From: an uncultured Sphingobacteriaceae bacterium
Lineage (GTDB): Bacteria > Bacteroidota > Bacteroidia > Sphingobacteriales > Sphingobacteriaceae
Direction of reading: 5' to 3'
NCBI GenBank assembly: GCA_946887045.1
Contig: CAMPKC010000003.1
Span: 1 to 64,000 of the forward strand
DNA length: 64,000 nucleotides
The position numbers and the translations under genes were made by a program. Below are positions 43,901-51,824 of this stretch, in pieces. The first letter of the stretch is position 1, and each line of letters begins with the position of its first letter. Under the pieces are notes generated by a model, which saw nothing but the letters and a program-made list of their open reading frames with translations, was not told where the DNA came from and did not search any database.

Positions 43901-45278
43901 CGGGTTTTTACCAATGGCTCTATCAAGTGGTGCGGGAGCTGAAGTTCAGAAACCCCTGGCAACCGTAGTTATTGGTGGATTAATAACAGCAACCATTTTG
44001 ACCCTGATTGTTCTTCCCTTATTCTACCTCATATTCATTAATATTAAAATGCGACCAGGTTTTCCATTCAGAAAAGTAGCGGGCATCCTTACCTTGCTTG
44101 CCGTGTCTCAATTGGCGACAGCTCAGACGCAGTCTCCATCGGTAAGAGCGCCTTTCTCGGAGGTGTTCAATACTGCATTAGAAAACAACTTAACACTAAA
44201 GGCATCTCAGCTCCAAGCCGAACAAAGTTCCGTTTTAAGAGGGACATGGCTGGATTTACCTAAAACAGGATTTTTTGTTGAAAATGAAGACATCAATCCA
44301 ACCGATAAGAATGGCCTGCTTAAGATTGGACTATCACAAGGTGTTGAGTGGCCCGGCTTGTATAAAGCAAGACGCGATTTGTTACAGCAGCAAGCCCAAT
44401 CTACTCAATTAGCGATGCAGGTTCAAAGGCTTGAAGTGAGACGGAACCTACTAAGTGGCTATTATACTTTATGGTATCTGGAAAGTAAAAAGGTAATATG
44501 GCACCGCTTAGATAGCATGTATCGCTCGGTAGCAAAAGCAGCCGCCCTGCGGGTCAAGATGGGCGAAAGTGCTGGTTTAGATAGTATTTCAGCAGCAGCC
44601 CGATCAAGAGAAGCTTCGATACAACTAAACGCAATTGCCAGAGATATCCAGGCACAACAGGAAGTGTTAAAGCGCTGGACGAACTCAAACATTAATTACC
44701 TCCCTGAATTAAGGGAGCTGCAAAAAGTCGAGGTAGAATTTCAGGTCGATTCTTTGCTATCTCACCCGGAAATCAATTTGCAAAGGCAGCGAAGCCTTAT
44801 TGCGGAAGCAGAATTGGGTGTTCAAAAACAGTCGAATAAGCCGACGTTGGATGGGCGGTTCTTTTCTCAACGGCTTTATGGAATTCCAAATCCATACTCT
44901 GGTTTTTCAGTATCGGTGGGCATACCTCTTTTTGGCAGAGGTACTTACCGGAGTTCTGTAAGGGCAGCGGAACTCGAAAGAGGTTATCAGCAGACCCTGG
45001 TGAATGCCCAGATTGTGGCTTTACAGTCCAACTATAGTCAGTTGTTTCAGGATTTTAAGAAAAACGAAGATTCGTTGAAGTATTATGAAACTGGAGGAAT
45101 GAAGCAATCAGAAGCGATTATTCGTGCGTCCAATCTGGCTTATCGTGGCGGTGAAATAAGCTTCTCAGAGCTCAGTCAATACATTAGTCAAGCCTTAGAC
45201 ATCCAGAGGAATTACATTGAAACCCTGAACCAATACAATCAGGCTGCTATCCAACTAAATTACTTTTTAAACAAATAA
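40950..45278 (+). CDS. czcA: CzcA-type RND metal pump fused to a TolC-type outer-membrane channel
   Basis: This is a 1442-residue fusion. Residues 1-1040 form an RND pump of the heavy-metal class: MLDKIIFFSIKNK start, and GAIDFGLIVDGAVIIVE in TM4 with D400, D406 and E413, the proton-relay set of Zn/Co/Cd-type (HME1) pumps. Residues about 1060-1442 are a TolC/CzcC-type protein (FSEVFNTALENNLTLKASQ; GVEWPGLYKARRD; SGFSVSVGIPLFGRG). The join carries KVAGILTLLAVSQLATAQ, like a retained signal peptide. Such fusions occur in Bacteroidota. The adaptor follows 10 bp later. Confidence 0.92.
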   Translation: MLDKIIFFSIKNKIVIGIGVLILIIWGIYSALRLPIDAVPDITNNQVQVITTAPTLATQEVEQFITYPIEQSLANIPGLIEMRSISRFGLSVITVVFEDDVDIYFARQLINEKLKEAEEQIPEGMGEPELAPVSSGLGEVYQYMLHPKRGSEHKYTAMDLRTMQDWIVARQLYGIEGVAEINSFGGVLKQYEVAVNPSQLKSLNVSIAEIYEALEKNNQNTGGAYIDKKPNAYFIRGIGLITSLEDIGRIVIKEVSGVPVLIGDVAKVQFGGAIRYGAMTHNGEDEVVGGIVMMLKGSNSADVVNRVKEKMETVKKSLPADIEIKPYLDRTSLVNRAISTVETNLIEGALIVIFVLVLFLGNLRAGLIVASAIPLSMLFALGMMNVFGVSANLMSLGAIDFGLIVDGAVIIVEATMHHLALRTVHTKLTQKEMDEEVFISASKIRQSAAFGEIIILIVYLPILTLVGVEGKMFGPMAQTVGFAILGALILSLTYIPMVSALFLPKKISHKRNISDKMMDFFQRGYTPLLRKSIKLKKLVVAASVVLLAITAFIFSKMGAEFLPQLQEGDYAFHCILPQGSSLSQSIETSMHASRILRTFPEVKEIVGKTGSAEVPTDPMPPEASDLIIVLKDKSEWTTTNDYNELARLMEEKLEAIPGVFFEANQPIQMRFNELMTGIRQDVAVKIFGENIDTLAALAPKVGQIIQSVEGVSTPQIEQTAGLPQITIQYDRGRIASYGLNIEDVNTMVSTAFAGGTAGVVFENEKKFDLVVRLDSTNRNSIEDVATLSIPTKGGFQIPLSQVASVSFKEGPAQISREDAKRRVVIGFNVEGRDVQSVVRDIQEKLSTSSVLPTGYYFTYGGTFENLEKATARLQIVVPAALLLIFVLLYFTFGSIKEALLIFTTIPMSAIGGVFALLLREMPFSISAGVGFIALFGVAVLNGIVLIGTFNQLQKDGVQNIYRRVIEGTRIRLRPVLMTATVASLGFLPMALSSGAGAEVQKPLATVVIGGLITATILTLIVLPLFYLIFINIKMRPGFPFRKVAGILTLLAVSQLATAQTQSPSVRAPFSEVFNTALENNLTLKASQLQAEQSSVLRGTWLDLPKTGFFVENEDINPTDKNGLLKIGLSQGVEWPGLYKARRDLLQQQAQSTQLAMQVQRLEVRRNLLSGYYTLWYLESKKVIWHRLDSMYRSVAKAAALRVKMGESAGLDSISAAARSREASIQLNAIARDIQAQQEVLKRWTNSNINYLPELRELQKVEVEFQVDSLLSHPEINLQRQRSLIAEAELGVQKQSNKPTLDGRFFSQRLYGIPNPYSGFSVSVGIPLFGRGTYRSSVRAAELERGYQQTLVNAQIVALQSNYSQLFQDFKKNEDSLKYYETGGMKQSEAIIRASNLAYRGGEISFSELSQYISQALDIQRNYIETLNQYNQAAIQLNYFLNK

Positions 45279-45288
45279 GAATATTAAA

Positions 45289-46560
45289 ATGAAACGACCC
45301 ATTATATTTCTAGCGTTACTGGCATTTCTTTCTGCTTGTAAAAGTGGCGAAAACGGGGCCGCTAAAGAGGCAGAAAGTGCGGAAGCCGGACACGAAGAAG
45401 GCGGACATGAGGAAGGGAGCGAAACTGTTGTATCGCTTACCGCAGAACAAATTAAAACCGGCGGAATAATTTTAGGTGCCATTGAAAGCAAGAATCTTAG
45501 AAGTTCAATAAGAGCAAATGGGACCCTCACTGTTCCGGCTCAAAACAAAGCCTTTATAACTTCTTTAACTAGTGGAGTCTTGCGTTCGCTGTCTATTCAG
45601 CCTGGAAGTTATGTGAGGAAGGGCCAGGTTGTAGCCACTATTGTGAATCCTGAAGCTGCACAGACTCAGCAAGAACTACAAGATGTAAATGCCCAGATTA
45701 CATTAGCTGAAAAGGAGCTGAACAGACAGAGAGTGTTAGTTGCCGGTGACGCAGCTCCATTGAAAAATGTACAAAGAGCGCAAGCAGAACTTACCTCACT
45801 TCGAAGCAGGAGAAATGCCTTACAAGAGCAACTCAGTGCTGTAGGGATATCGCCGGGTTCTGTAAGCAGAGGGAGAATTAGCACGACAATCGGTATCACA
45901 GCTCCGATTAGCGGGACAGTCAGTAATGTGACTGCGCAAATAGGCTCTCCAATTGATCAAAGTACACCGGTTGCCGAGATAGTAAATAACTCTTCCTTAC
46001 ACCTCGATCTCTTCGTTTATGAAAAAGATCTTCCGAGCCTTCACCAAAATCAAACCATTCATTTTACCCTGACGAATAATCCTGGAAAGGAGTATGACGC
46101 GAAGATCTATTCAATCGGAACAGCTTTCGCAAATGAATCAAAGACTATTCCAGTACACTCAGTAGTACTTGGAAGGAATCCCGAGTTAATTGAGGGAATG
46201 AGTATCACGGCTTTAATCAGTATTGGGCAAAGAATGACGGCGGCAGTTCCTACCGATGCAATCGTTTCTGACGAGGGTAAGGATTACATTTTTGTTCAGA
46301 CTACAGCTCCTAAAGAAACCCATGAAGAAGGTTCTCACGAGGAAACCGGGGAACACGGCAAGGAAGAAGGGCATAAGGATGACCACGGTAAAGAAGAAAA
46401 CTTATATTTTGAAAGAGTGCAAGTGGTTAAAGGTGTATCTGACGTTGGATATACAGAGATTACCGTAATGAAAAGTATACCTCCTAATTCAGTGGTAATA
46501 ACAAAAGGGGCATTTTTTGTATTAGCTAAGATGTCGGGAGGTGGAGGACACGCTCATTAA
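45289..46560 (+). CDS. czcB: CzcB-type periplasmic adaptor lipoprotein, His-rich
   Basis: The 423-residue protein has a lipobox LSAC. It is a membrane-fusion protein: a lipoyl-like hairpin (about 70-180, with the coiled-coil QTQQELQDVNAQITLAEKELNRQ) and barrel domains. His/Glu-rich stretches near residues 33-48 (HEEGGHEEG) and 345-375 (HEEGSHEETGEHGKEEGHKDDH) plus the GGGGHAH end should bind zinc or related ions and feed the pump. It links the CzcA-TolC fusion across the periplasm and lies 9 bp before a Fur-family gene. Confidence 0.9.
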   Translation: MKRPIIFLALLAFLSACKSGENGAAKEAESAEAGHEEGGHEEGSETVVSLTAEQIKTGGIILGAIESKNLRSSIRANGTLTVPAQNKAFITSLTSGVLRSLSIQPGSYVRKGQVVATIVNPEAAQTQQELQDVNAQITLAEKELNRQRVLVAGDAAPLKNVQRAQAELTSLRSRRNALQEQLSAVGISPGSVSRGRISTTIGITAPISGTVSNVTAQIGSPIDQSTPVAEIVNNSSLHLDLFVYEKDLPSLHQNQTIHFTLTNNPGKEYDAKIYSIGTAFANESKTIPVHSVVLGRNPELIEGMSITALISIGQRMTAAVPTDAIVSDEGKDYIFVQTTAPKETHEEGSHEETGEHGKEEGHKDDHGKEENLYFERVQVVKGVSDVGYTEITVMKSIPPNSVVITKGAFFVLAKMSGGGGHAH

Positions 46561-46569
46561 GTAGAATGT

Positions 46570-46983
46570 ATGGATAAAAGTATTGAGGAAAAATTGTTTG
46601 AAAAGAATATAAAGCCAACTGCAATGCGCCTGTTGGTTCTTGACTATTTGGTTAAACAAAAAAGTACTTTAAGCCTAACTGATATCGAAAAAGGGCTTGC
46701 TCCAGCTGATAGAATTACTATCTACAGATCTTTGAAAAATTTCGAAGAGCATGGTCTGGTTCATTTGATAGACGATGGAACAGGCGCTCCTAAATATGCC
46801 TTATGTGTCGATGATTGTGATACGGTCGGCCATCACGACTTACATGTTCATTTTCACTGCAATACTTGTCAGGAAACGTTTTGTTTACCTGATACTATTT
46901 TGCCCACAGTAAAATTGCCGGACGGATTTAGATCCGACGAATCGAATCTGATAATTAAAGGAACTTGTAATAAGTGCATGTAG
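46570..46983 (+). CDS. Fur family metal regulator (Zur/Fur-like)
   Basis: The 137-residue protein has a Fur winged helix (KPTAMRLLVLDYLVKQ; LTDIEKGLAPADRITIYRSLKNFEEHGLVH) followed by a His/Cys metal site (HHDLHVHFHCNTC) and structural zinc CxxC pairs (CNTC and CNKC). It is the last gene of the czcA-czcB operon. A perfect TGCAAT-ACC-ATTGCA dyad begins 5 bp after its stop, before the CxxC peptide and Zn/Cd ATPase, and is the best candidate operator. Which metal it senses is not decided by sequence; zinc is most likely from context. Confidence 0.87.
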   Translation: MDKSIEEKLFEKNIKPTAMRLLVLDYLVKQKSTLSLTDIEKGLAPADRITIYRSLKNFEEHGLVHLIDDGTGAPKYALCVDDCDTVGHHDLHVHFHCNTCQETFCLPDTILPTVKLPDGFRSDESNLIIKGTCNKCM

Positions 46984-46987
46984 TCTT

Positions 46988-47023
46988 TGCAATACCATTG
47001 CATTGACCGGGGAGATACTTTTG
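46988..47023 (+). promoter_or_regulatory. Candidate Fur-family operator and promoter of the ATPase genes
   Basis: TGCAAT-ACC-ATTGCA (46988-47002) is a perfect 6-3-6 dyad. TACTTTTG (47016-47023) matches the TAnnTTTG -7 element and begins 13 bp after it, so the dyad covers the expected -33 region. The adjacent Fur-family protein is the obvious candidate to bind. Confidence 0.6.
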
Positions 47024-47045
47024 TATTGTAATTAAATAAAGAATT

Positions 47046-47144
47046 ATGAAAAGACTCAATTGTTGGAAATGTGTATTGCTGTTGTCTCCATTACTGTATA
47101 AACTGATATCTGAAATGGGTTTTAATGCAGGGGTGTACTTTTAA
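47046..47144 (+). CDS. CxxC membrane micro-peptide before the P-type ATPase
   Basis: ATG 47046 opens a 32-codon frame, MKRLNCWKCVLLLSPLLYKL then ISEMGFNAGVYF. It has a CWKC pair followed by a short hydrophobic helix. It lies 23 bp after a TAnnTTTG box and 9 bp before the ATPase gene. It could be a small metal-binding subunit or a leader peptide. The arrangement makes translation plausible. Confidence 0.45.
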   Translation: MKRLNCWKCVLLLSPLLYKLISEMGFNAGVYF

Positions 47145-47153
47145 AATATAGTT

Positions 47154-49169
47154 ATGAGCGAAGAATGTTGTGAAAATAATAACGGAAAGCCGACAAAGGT
47201 TATACGTCAAAAAGAGATTAGTAAAAGCGAACCAATTACTCATGCTTTAGACGAAAGTCATGACCATGAGGAAAATGGAGAGGAACATAATCACGGTGAA
47301 GAATCAGCTAATAAGCCTTGGTGGATAGAACGTTGGTCTTTGTTGACGGCTTTATTGATTCTAGTAACACTCTTAGTTTTAGAATACGCCTTTGATGTCA
47401 AGCTTCAGTATCCATGGTCATTAGTTGTTAATGGACTTGCCTATTTACTGGCAGGATGGAGTGTTTTGGCATTGGCCTTTCGCAAAGCAAGTCGCGGTGA
47501 CTTCTTTAATGAATTCGTTCTGATGAGTGTGGCTACTCTGGGAGCCTTCTTAATTGGTGAATATTCCGAAGGTGTTGCTGTGATGGTTTTCTATTCCATT
47601 GGTGAATGGTTCCAGGATTCTGCTGTTCGCAGAGCAAAAGCCAATATCAAGGCATTGCTTGATATTCGGCCAGACTCTGTTACTGTGATCAGGAATGGAC
47701 AAGCCTCTGTTGTCAGTCCATCTCAAATAAAATTAGGAGAAACGATTCAAATTAAATCCGGCGAAAAAGTGGCACTGGATGGGGAATTGATTTCTGAAAG
47801 TGCTTCATTCAACACGGCTGCCCTTACTGGAGAAAGCAAGCCTGATACCAAGCGCAAAGGTGAGCCAATCCTTGCGGGGATGATCAATCTCAATACAGTT
47901 TCAGAAGTAAAAGTTACTGCTTTATTTAAGGATAGCAAGCTGAGTAAAATTCTGGAAATGGTGCAGGACGCTACGGCAAGGAAATCTCAAACCCAATTGT
48001 TTATTTCTCGCTTTGCTAAAGTTTATACGCCGATTGTTTTCTTCCTGGCTCTGGCAGTTGTCGCAGTTCCTTACTTCGTAGTAGATAATTATGATTTCAA
48101 TGACTGGCTCTATCGGGGTTTGGTATTTCTGGTTATCAGTTGTCCATGCGCCCTGGTTGTTTCAATACCATTGGGATATTTCGGGGGCATCGGTCTCGCC
48201 TCAAAAAATGGCATTCTGTTTAAAGGAGGGAATTTTTTGGATGTAATGACGAAAATAAATTCAGTCATTATGGACAAAACCGGAACACTTACCAAAGGCG
48301 TTTTTAAGGTTCAAAAGGTGGTAGTTCAGGGTATTGAAGAAGGGGAACTTGTTAGACTTACCGCTGTACTCGAGAAGAGCTCAACTCATCCTGTGGGAAA
48401 AGCAGTAGTTGAGTATGCGGGAGACTCTGTTGGAACAACCTCAGCTACAAATGTTGAGGAAATCTCAGGTCATGGCTTGAAGGGAACCGTTGACGGAAAG
48501 GAAATTCTTGCCGGTAACGTGAAGCTGATGAAGAAATTCAACATTGCATTTCCTGCGGAAGTTGAACAGGTCGTGGATACGATTGTCGTTGTCGCAGTTA
48601 ATTCTCAATATGCCGGTTACATCACGATAGCAGATGAGATAAAAGAAGATGCAGCAGAAACCATTAAACAAATGCATGCCTTGAATCTTAAAACAGTAAT
48701 GCTATCAGGAGATAAGCAATCTGTGGTAGATAATGTCGCTAAACAAATAGGGATTGATGATGCTTATGGGGATTTATTACCGGAAGGAAAAGTAGAGAAA
48801 GTGCAAGGCTACAAAGACCAGGGATTCAGAATTGCTTTCATTGGTGATGGTGTAAACGATGCTCCGGTTGTGGCGCTGGCCGATGCAGGGATTGCGATGG
48901 GTGGCTTAGGTAGCGATGCTACTATTGAGACAGCAGATGTGGTCATTCAAAACGACCAGCCTTCTAAAATTGTTTCAGCCATCAAAATTGGAAAGATCAC
49001 TAGAAATATTGTTTGGCAGAATATAATTCTTGCAATGGTTGTTAAGATTATTGTTTTATCCTTAGGCGCGGGCGGTATCGCCAGTCTTTGGGAGGCAGTG
49101 ATTGCAGATGTTGGAGTTGCTTTATTAGCTATTTTGAATGCTGTTAGGATTCAAAAGATGAATATTTAA
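47154..49169 (+). CDS. zntA: Zn2+/Cd2+/Pb2+-exporting P1B-type ATPase (ZntA/CadA type)
   Basis: The 671-residue ATPase has a His-rich N-terminus (HDHEENGEEHNHGEE, about 40-53) with CC at 5-6 in place of a standard HMA domain. TGES lies in AALTGESKP, the metal site is SCPCALVVSIP (near 329), DKTGTLT has phospho-Asp D374, an SSTHPVGKA HP motif is present, and GDGVNDAP follows. The last helix reads ASLWEAVIADVGVALLAILNAVRI; the Asp there is typical of Zn/Cd/Pb pumps. It exports divalent metals from the cytosol to the periplasm, where the CzcABC-type system takes over. Confidence 0.93.
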   Translation: MSEECCENNNGKPTKVIRQKEISKSEPITHALDESHDHEENGEEHNHGEESANKPWWIERWSLLTALLILVTLLVLEYAFDVKLQYPWSLVVNGLAYLLAGWSVLALAFRKASRGDFFNEFVLMSVATLGAFLIGEYSEGVAVMVFYSIGEWFQDSAVRRAKANIKALLDIRPDSVTVIRNGQASVVSPSQIKLGETIQIKSGEKVALDGELISESASFNTAALTGESKPDTKRKGEPILAGMINLNTVSEVKVTALFKDSKLSKILEMVQDATARKSQTQLFISRFAKVYTPIVFFLALAVVAVPYFVVDNYDFNDWLYRGLVFLVISCPCALVVSIPLGYFGGIGLASKNGILFKGGNFLDVMTKINSVIMDKTGTLTKGVFKVQKVVVQGIEEGELVRLTAVLEKSSTHPVGKAVVEYAGDSVGTTSATNVEEISGHGLKGTVDGKEILAGNVKLMKKFNIAFPAEVEQVVDTIVVVAVNSQYAGYITIADEIKEDAAETIKQMHALNLKTVMLSGDKQSVVDNVAKQIGIDDAYGDLLPEGKVEKVQGYKDQGFRIAFIGDGVNDAPVVALADAGIAMGGLGSDATIETADVVIQNDQPSKIVSAIKIGKITRNIVWQNIILAMVVKIIVLSLGAGGIASLWEAVIADVGVALLAILNAVRIQKMNI

Positions 49170-49200
49170 CCTTCTTGTATTTATCGAAAACCTATTGAAT

Positions 49201-49272
49201 AAAAAAGGGTTGAACTATTGTCCAACCCTACATCTACCTATGAAAACGTCCCTTTGGGAGGGACATTCAATG
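49201..49272 (-). ncRNA. Candidate small RNA, antisense to the ATPase 3' flank
   Basis: Read on the minus strand, a TAAATTTG element (49285-49278) fits the -7 box; the transcript would begin near 49272, form a GTCCC/GGGAC hairpin (49248-49264) and end with AGGGTTG/CAACCCT (49206-49229) followed by six T. The order promoter-hairpin-terminator fits a small RNA of about 70 nt. The -33 element is not convincing, so this is a candidate only. Confidence 0.35.
49206..49229 (-). terminator. Minus-strand intrinsic terminator
   Basis: AGGGTTG (49206-49212) and CAACCCT (49223-49229) pair around a 10-nt loop. A run of A precedes it on the plus strand, meaning a T-run follows on the minus strand. It would stop transcripts coming from the right, which is notable as no minus-strand gene is near. 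Confidence 0.6.
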
Positions 49273-49418
49273 TTACGCAAATTTAAATTACTTACCAACA
49301 ATCGAATATGGAGCCTTTGCTGATGTTGCATAATTGCGATTTTTGTAGGTAGAGCCGCTTTTTTAAACCAATTTCATATTAAATAAACAAAACTTCTCCG
49401 CCAACTGTCTTAACCTGT

Positions 49419-49847
49419 ATGAAAAAGGCAGCGGTATGTATGGCAGCATTTTATCTGTTATTAATAACAGGTATGTATGCATGTATCGTAAGCTGCGGGT
49501 CGGGGCATATTAAAGAGTTTCTCACCTCAATTTCTTTTAATGCCAATCATAACGAGACCAAAGTGGAAGCGCATTGTAAAGCTGGAGGTGAAAAACACTG
49601 CGATGGAGGCGAAGACTGCCCATGTTGCGAAAAGCATGGAAGCTACACAGTAAAAGAAAACATCAAACCGGATAGTAGCTTCGAACTTGTCATAGTGCCC
49701 CCTCTGGCCGAATGCATCAGTTATTTTACTTTATTCACTGCTTTTTCTGTTGAGCCAGCACTGTTTGCTTGGCCCAACGTTCATCCACCGCCACCGCCTG
49801 GTAGTTCTCCACCTATATTTATTAAAGTAAGATCTCTCCTTATCTGA
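49419..49847 (+). CDS. Exported Cys/His-rich small protein with Pro-rich end
   Basis: This 142-residue protein has a signal peptide or membrane helix (about 5-25) and a Cys/His patch at about 63-82, including EKHCDGGEDCPCCEKHG, fit for soft metal binding. The C-terminus is Pro-rich (NVHPPPPPGSSPP). It opens the copper cluster, 159 bp before a DUF305 lipoprotein. It resembles the 40572, 55881 and 58578 products in design, not in close sequence. Likely periplasmic metal binding. Confidence 0.6.
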   Translation: MKKAAVCMAAFYLLLITGMYACIVSCGSGHIKEFLTSISFNANHNETKVEAHCKAGGEKHCDGGEDCPCCEKHGSYTVKENIKPDSSFELVIVPPLAECISYFTLFTAFSVEPALFAWPNVHPPPPPGSSPPIFIKVRSLLI

Positions 49848-50006
49848 TTCTTAGTGCTACCTGAAGGTTTGCCATTCATTTTGCTTGGCCATTACCTTTA
49901 TTCTCAATAGGTAGCAGTATCCCCCATGCATTCTTGAATTGTATGCAATCCAAGCATTTAACTGCTTGCCATTATCTATTTTAAACATCATTAAGAACTA
50001 AATAAT

Positions 50007-50681
50007 ATGAAAACTTCAAAGTTATTAATCGGAACGCTTGCCATTGCATTAAGCTTTTCAGCATGTCAAAACAAAACAACTACCTCGGAAACGGGCGATT
50101 CTACTATGGATATGAGCTCTGACAGCAGCCATAATATGGAATCTACAGCCTCCAATTCTCCTATTATGGAGGCGATGGATAAAATGATGAAGGATATGCA
50201 TCAGGTTGAGATGTCGGGGAATGCAGATCACGATCTAATATCTATGCTTATAGCTCACCATCAAGGAGCCGTAGATATGGCCAAGGCTGAAATTGAATCG
50301 GGGACCGAACCGAAATTGAAAGAAATAGCTCAGAAAATAGCAGATAAGCAATCTAAAGATATTGATATGCTGCAAGATATGTTAAAAAGTGCCGATAAAT
50401 CCAAAAAGGATTACGATCCCGCTGCTAAACAAGCCGGCTTGGGTAAAGACATGGATGATAATATGAATAAAATGATGGAGATGAATCACGAATCATCAGG
50501 ATCGGTTGATCATGAATTTGCCACAATGATGATAAAACACCATAAAGATGGAATGGATATGGGAAATATTATTTTGAAGCACGCCAAAATGCCGGAGTTT
50601 AAATCAATGGCGCAGAAGATGATTGAGGAGCAAAAAAAGGAAATAGCTGAGTTGGAGCAAGCAATGAGTGCCCATCAATAA
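50007..50681 (+). CDS. DUF305 lipoprotein with two four-helix units
   Basis: The 224-residue lipoprotein (lipobox FSAC) has two DUF305 halves: DHDLISMLIAHHQGAVDMAKAEIESG...KEIAQKIADKQ and DHEFATMMIKHHKDGMDMGNIILKHA...KSMAQKMIEEQ. Each holds HH and Met residues as metal ligands. DUF305 proteins accompany copper-resistance genes; copper or silver binding in the periplasm is the likely role. It lies 34 bp before the Met-repeat membrane protein. Confidence 0.85.
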   Translation: MKTSKLLIGTLAIALSFSACQNKTTTSETGDSTMDMSSDSSHNMESTASNSPIMEAMDKMMKDMHQVEMSGNADHDLISMLIAHHQGAVDMAKAEIESGTEPKLKEIAQKIADKQSKDIDMLQDMLKSADKSKKDYDPAAKQAGLGKDMDDNMNKMMEMNHESSGSVDHEFATMMIKHHKDGMDMGNIILKHAKMPEFKSMAQKMIEEQKKEIAELEQAMSAHQ

Positions 50682-50715
50682 TTGAATTATACTTTCATCT
50701 AAAACTAAATGAGTT

Positions 50716-51810
50716 ATGTTTAGCGACTTCCCAAATCTGCACCCCTTGGTTGTACATTTCCCCATTGTACTTATTTTATTAAGTGTTGTATTACAGGCAA
50801 TCCTGTTATTTAGGGATTACAACCAAATCAAATGGGCCACATTATTCGTGATGGGTGCCGCATTTGTGGGTGCAGTATTGGCGAGTTATGTTTTTCATGC
50901 ACATACAGGAAAGCTAAGTGAAAATGCTGCAAAAATCTACGAGCGCCATGAAGACTACGCCTTCTATACCGTTTGGTTATCCGGCTTAACCTTCCTGTTG
51001 CAGGGCATAGGATTATTTTATAAACTTCATCAGCGCTCATTTACTGCCCTGGTATTTGTTGGGGCATTAGTAGCTGCTGTGTTCGTTTCGATTGCGGGGC
51101 ATCAAGGCGCCAAACTTGTCTATGTAGAGGGTGTCGGGCCGCAAGGTAAAAACCTCATGAAAGGACATTCTCATGGCGAGGGTATGGAAGACGACCACGA
51201 AGGTATGGATATGCACTTGGGCGATACCGCTCATGATATGAATGCGGACCATCATCGAACCATGAAAACTGATTCGGGAAATACTATGCCGGGAATGGAC
51301 CACTCTAAAATGGATATGCCGCAGTCTGGTAATAAGATGGAAGGAATGGATCACTCAAAGATGAACATGCCTAACCGCAATGGCAGCATGAAAGGTATGG
51401 ATCATTCGAATATGAATATGCCCATAGGCAATGGCAACATGAATGAAATGGATCATTCTAAAATGAATATGCCTCGTGGTAATGATAACATGAAAGGCAT
51501 GGATCATTCAAAGATGAATATGCCCGCTGGTCGTAAGAGCATGGAGGGCATGGATCATTCGAGGATGAATATGCCTCAGAGTTCCACTCAAAATAAGTCA
51601 ATGAAAGGTATGGACCACTCCAAAATGGACATGGGTACAGGAAACAATAAAACCATGCAGGGCATGAATCAGGGGAATATGAACTCAGGAAATACAGGGA
51701 TGCAAGGTATGGATCATGGTAGGATGTCGCAGAGTCCATTAATAGACCCTTCTAAACCTTATGACAATAATCCTGCACAGGAAGAGAAGCGAGTTAAACA
51801 AAAGAATTAA
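50716..51810 (+). CDS. DUF2231-like membrane protein with Met/His tandem repeats
   Basis: The 364-residue protein has four membrane helices in the first 140 residues, with LHPLVVHFPIVLILLSVVLQ typical of DUF2231, then a long periplasmic tail. A His-rich patch (HSHGEGMEDDHEGMDMH) is followed by about nine repeats near GMDHSKMNMPxGNxxM (residues about 193-337). Met-x-Met and His residues bind Cu(I)/Ag(I). It likely stores or passes copper to the multicopper oxidase encoded 14 bp downstream. The repeats are also visible in DNA. Confidence 0.85.
   Translation: MFSDFPNLHPLVVHFPIVLILLSVVLQAILLFRDYNQIKWATLFVMGAAFVGAVLASYVFHAHTGKLSENAAKIYERHEDYAFYTVWLSGLTFLLQGIGLFYKLHQRSFTALVFVGALVAAVFVSIAGHQGAKLVYVEGVGPQGKNLMKGHSHGEGMEDDHEGMDMHLGDTAHDMNADHHRTMKTDSGNTMPGMDHSKMDMPQSGNKMEGMDHSKMNMPNRNGSMKGMDHSNMNMPIGNGNMNEMDHSKMNMPRGNDNMKGMDHSKMNMPAGRKSMEGMDHSRMNMPQSSTQNKSMKGMDHSKMDMGTGNNKTMQGMNQGNMNSGNTGMQGMDHGRMSQSPLIDPSKPYDNNPAQEEKRVKQKN
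51292..51726 (+). repeat. Tandem 51-bp repeats coding for GMDHSKMNMP units
   Basis: About nine in-frame copies of a roughly 51-bp unit encode the 17-residue Met/His repeat of the DUF2231-like protein. The 3' copies are more divergent and vary in length. Such arrays change copy number easily, which would tune metal-binding capacity. Confidence 0.75.
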
Positions 51811-51824
51811 AAGGGACTGTAATT

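Noticed and set aside
45267..45530. Minus-strand frame across the CzcB start
   Set aside because: It mirrors the czcB coding sequence and its Ser/Pro-rich content is the complement of the Glu/Gly/His codons there.
49206..49229. Plus-strand terminator of the P-type ATPase
   Set aside because: The T-run lies on the minus-strand side of the stem; on the plus strand the stem is followed by ACATCT, not T.
51292..51726. Regularly spaced DNA repeats that could look like a CRISPR array
   Set aside because: The repeats are in frame, encode a continuous Met/His protein tail, and have no unique spacers or cas genes.
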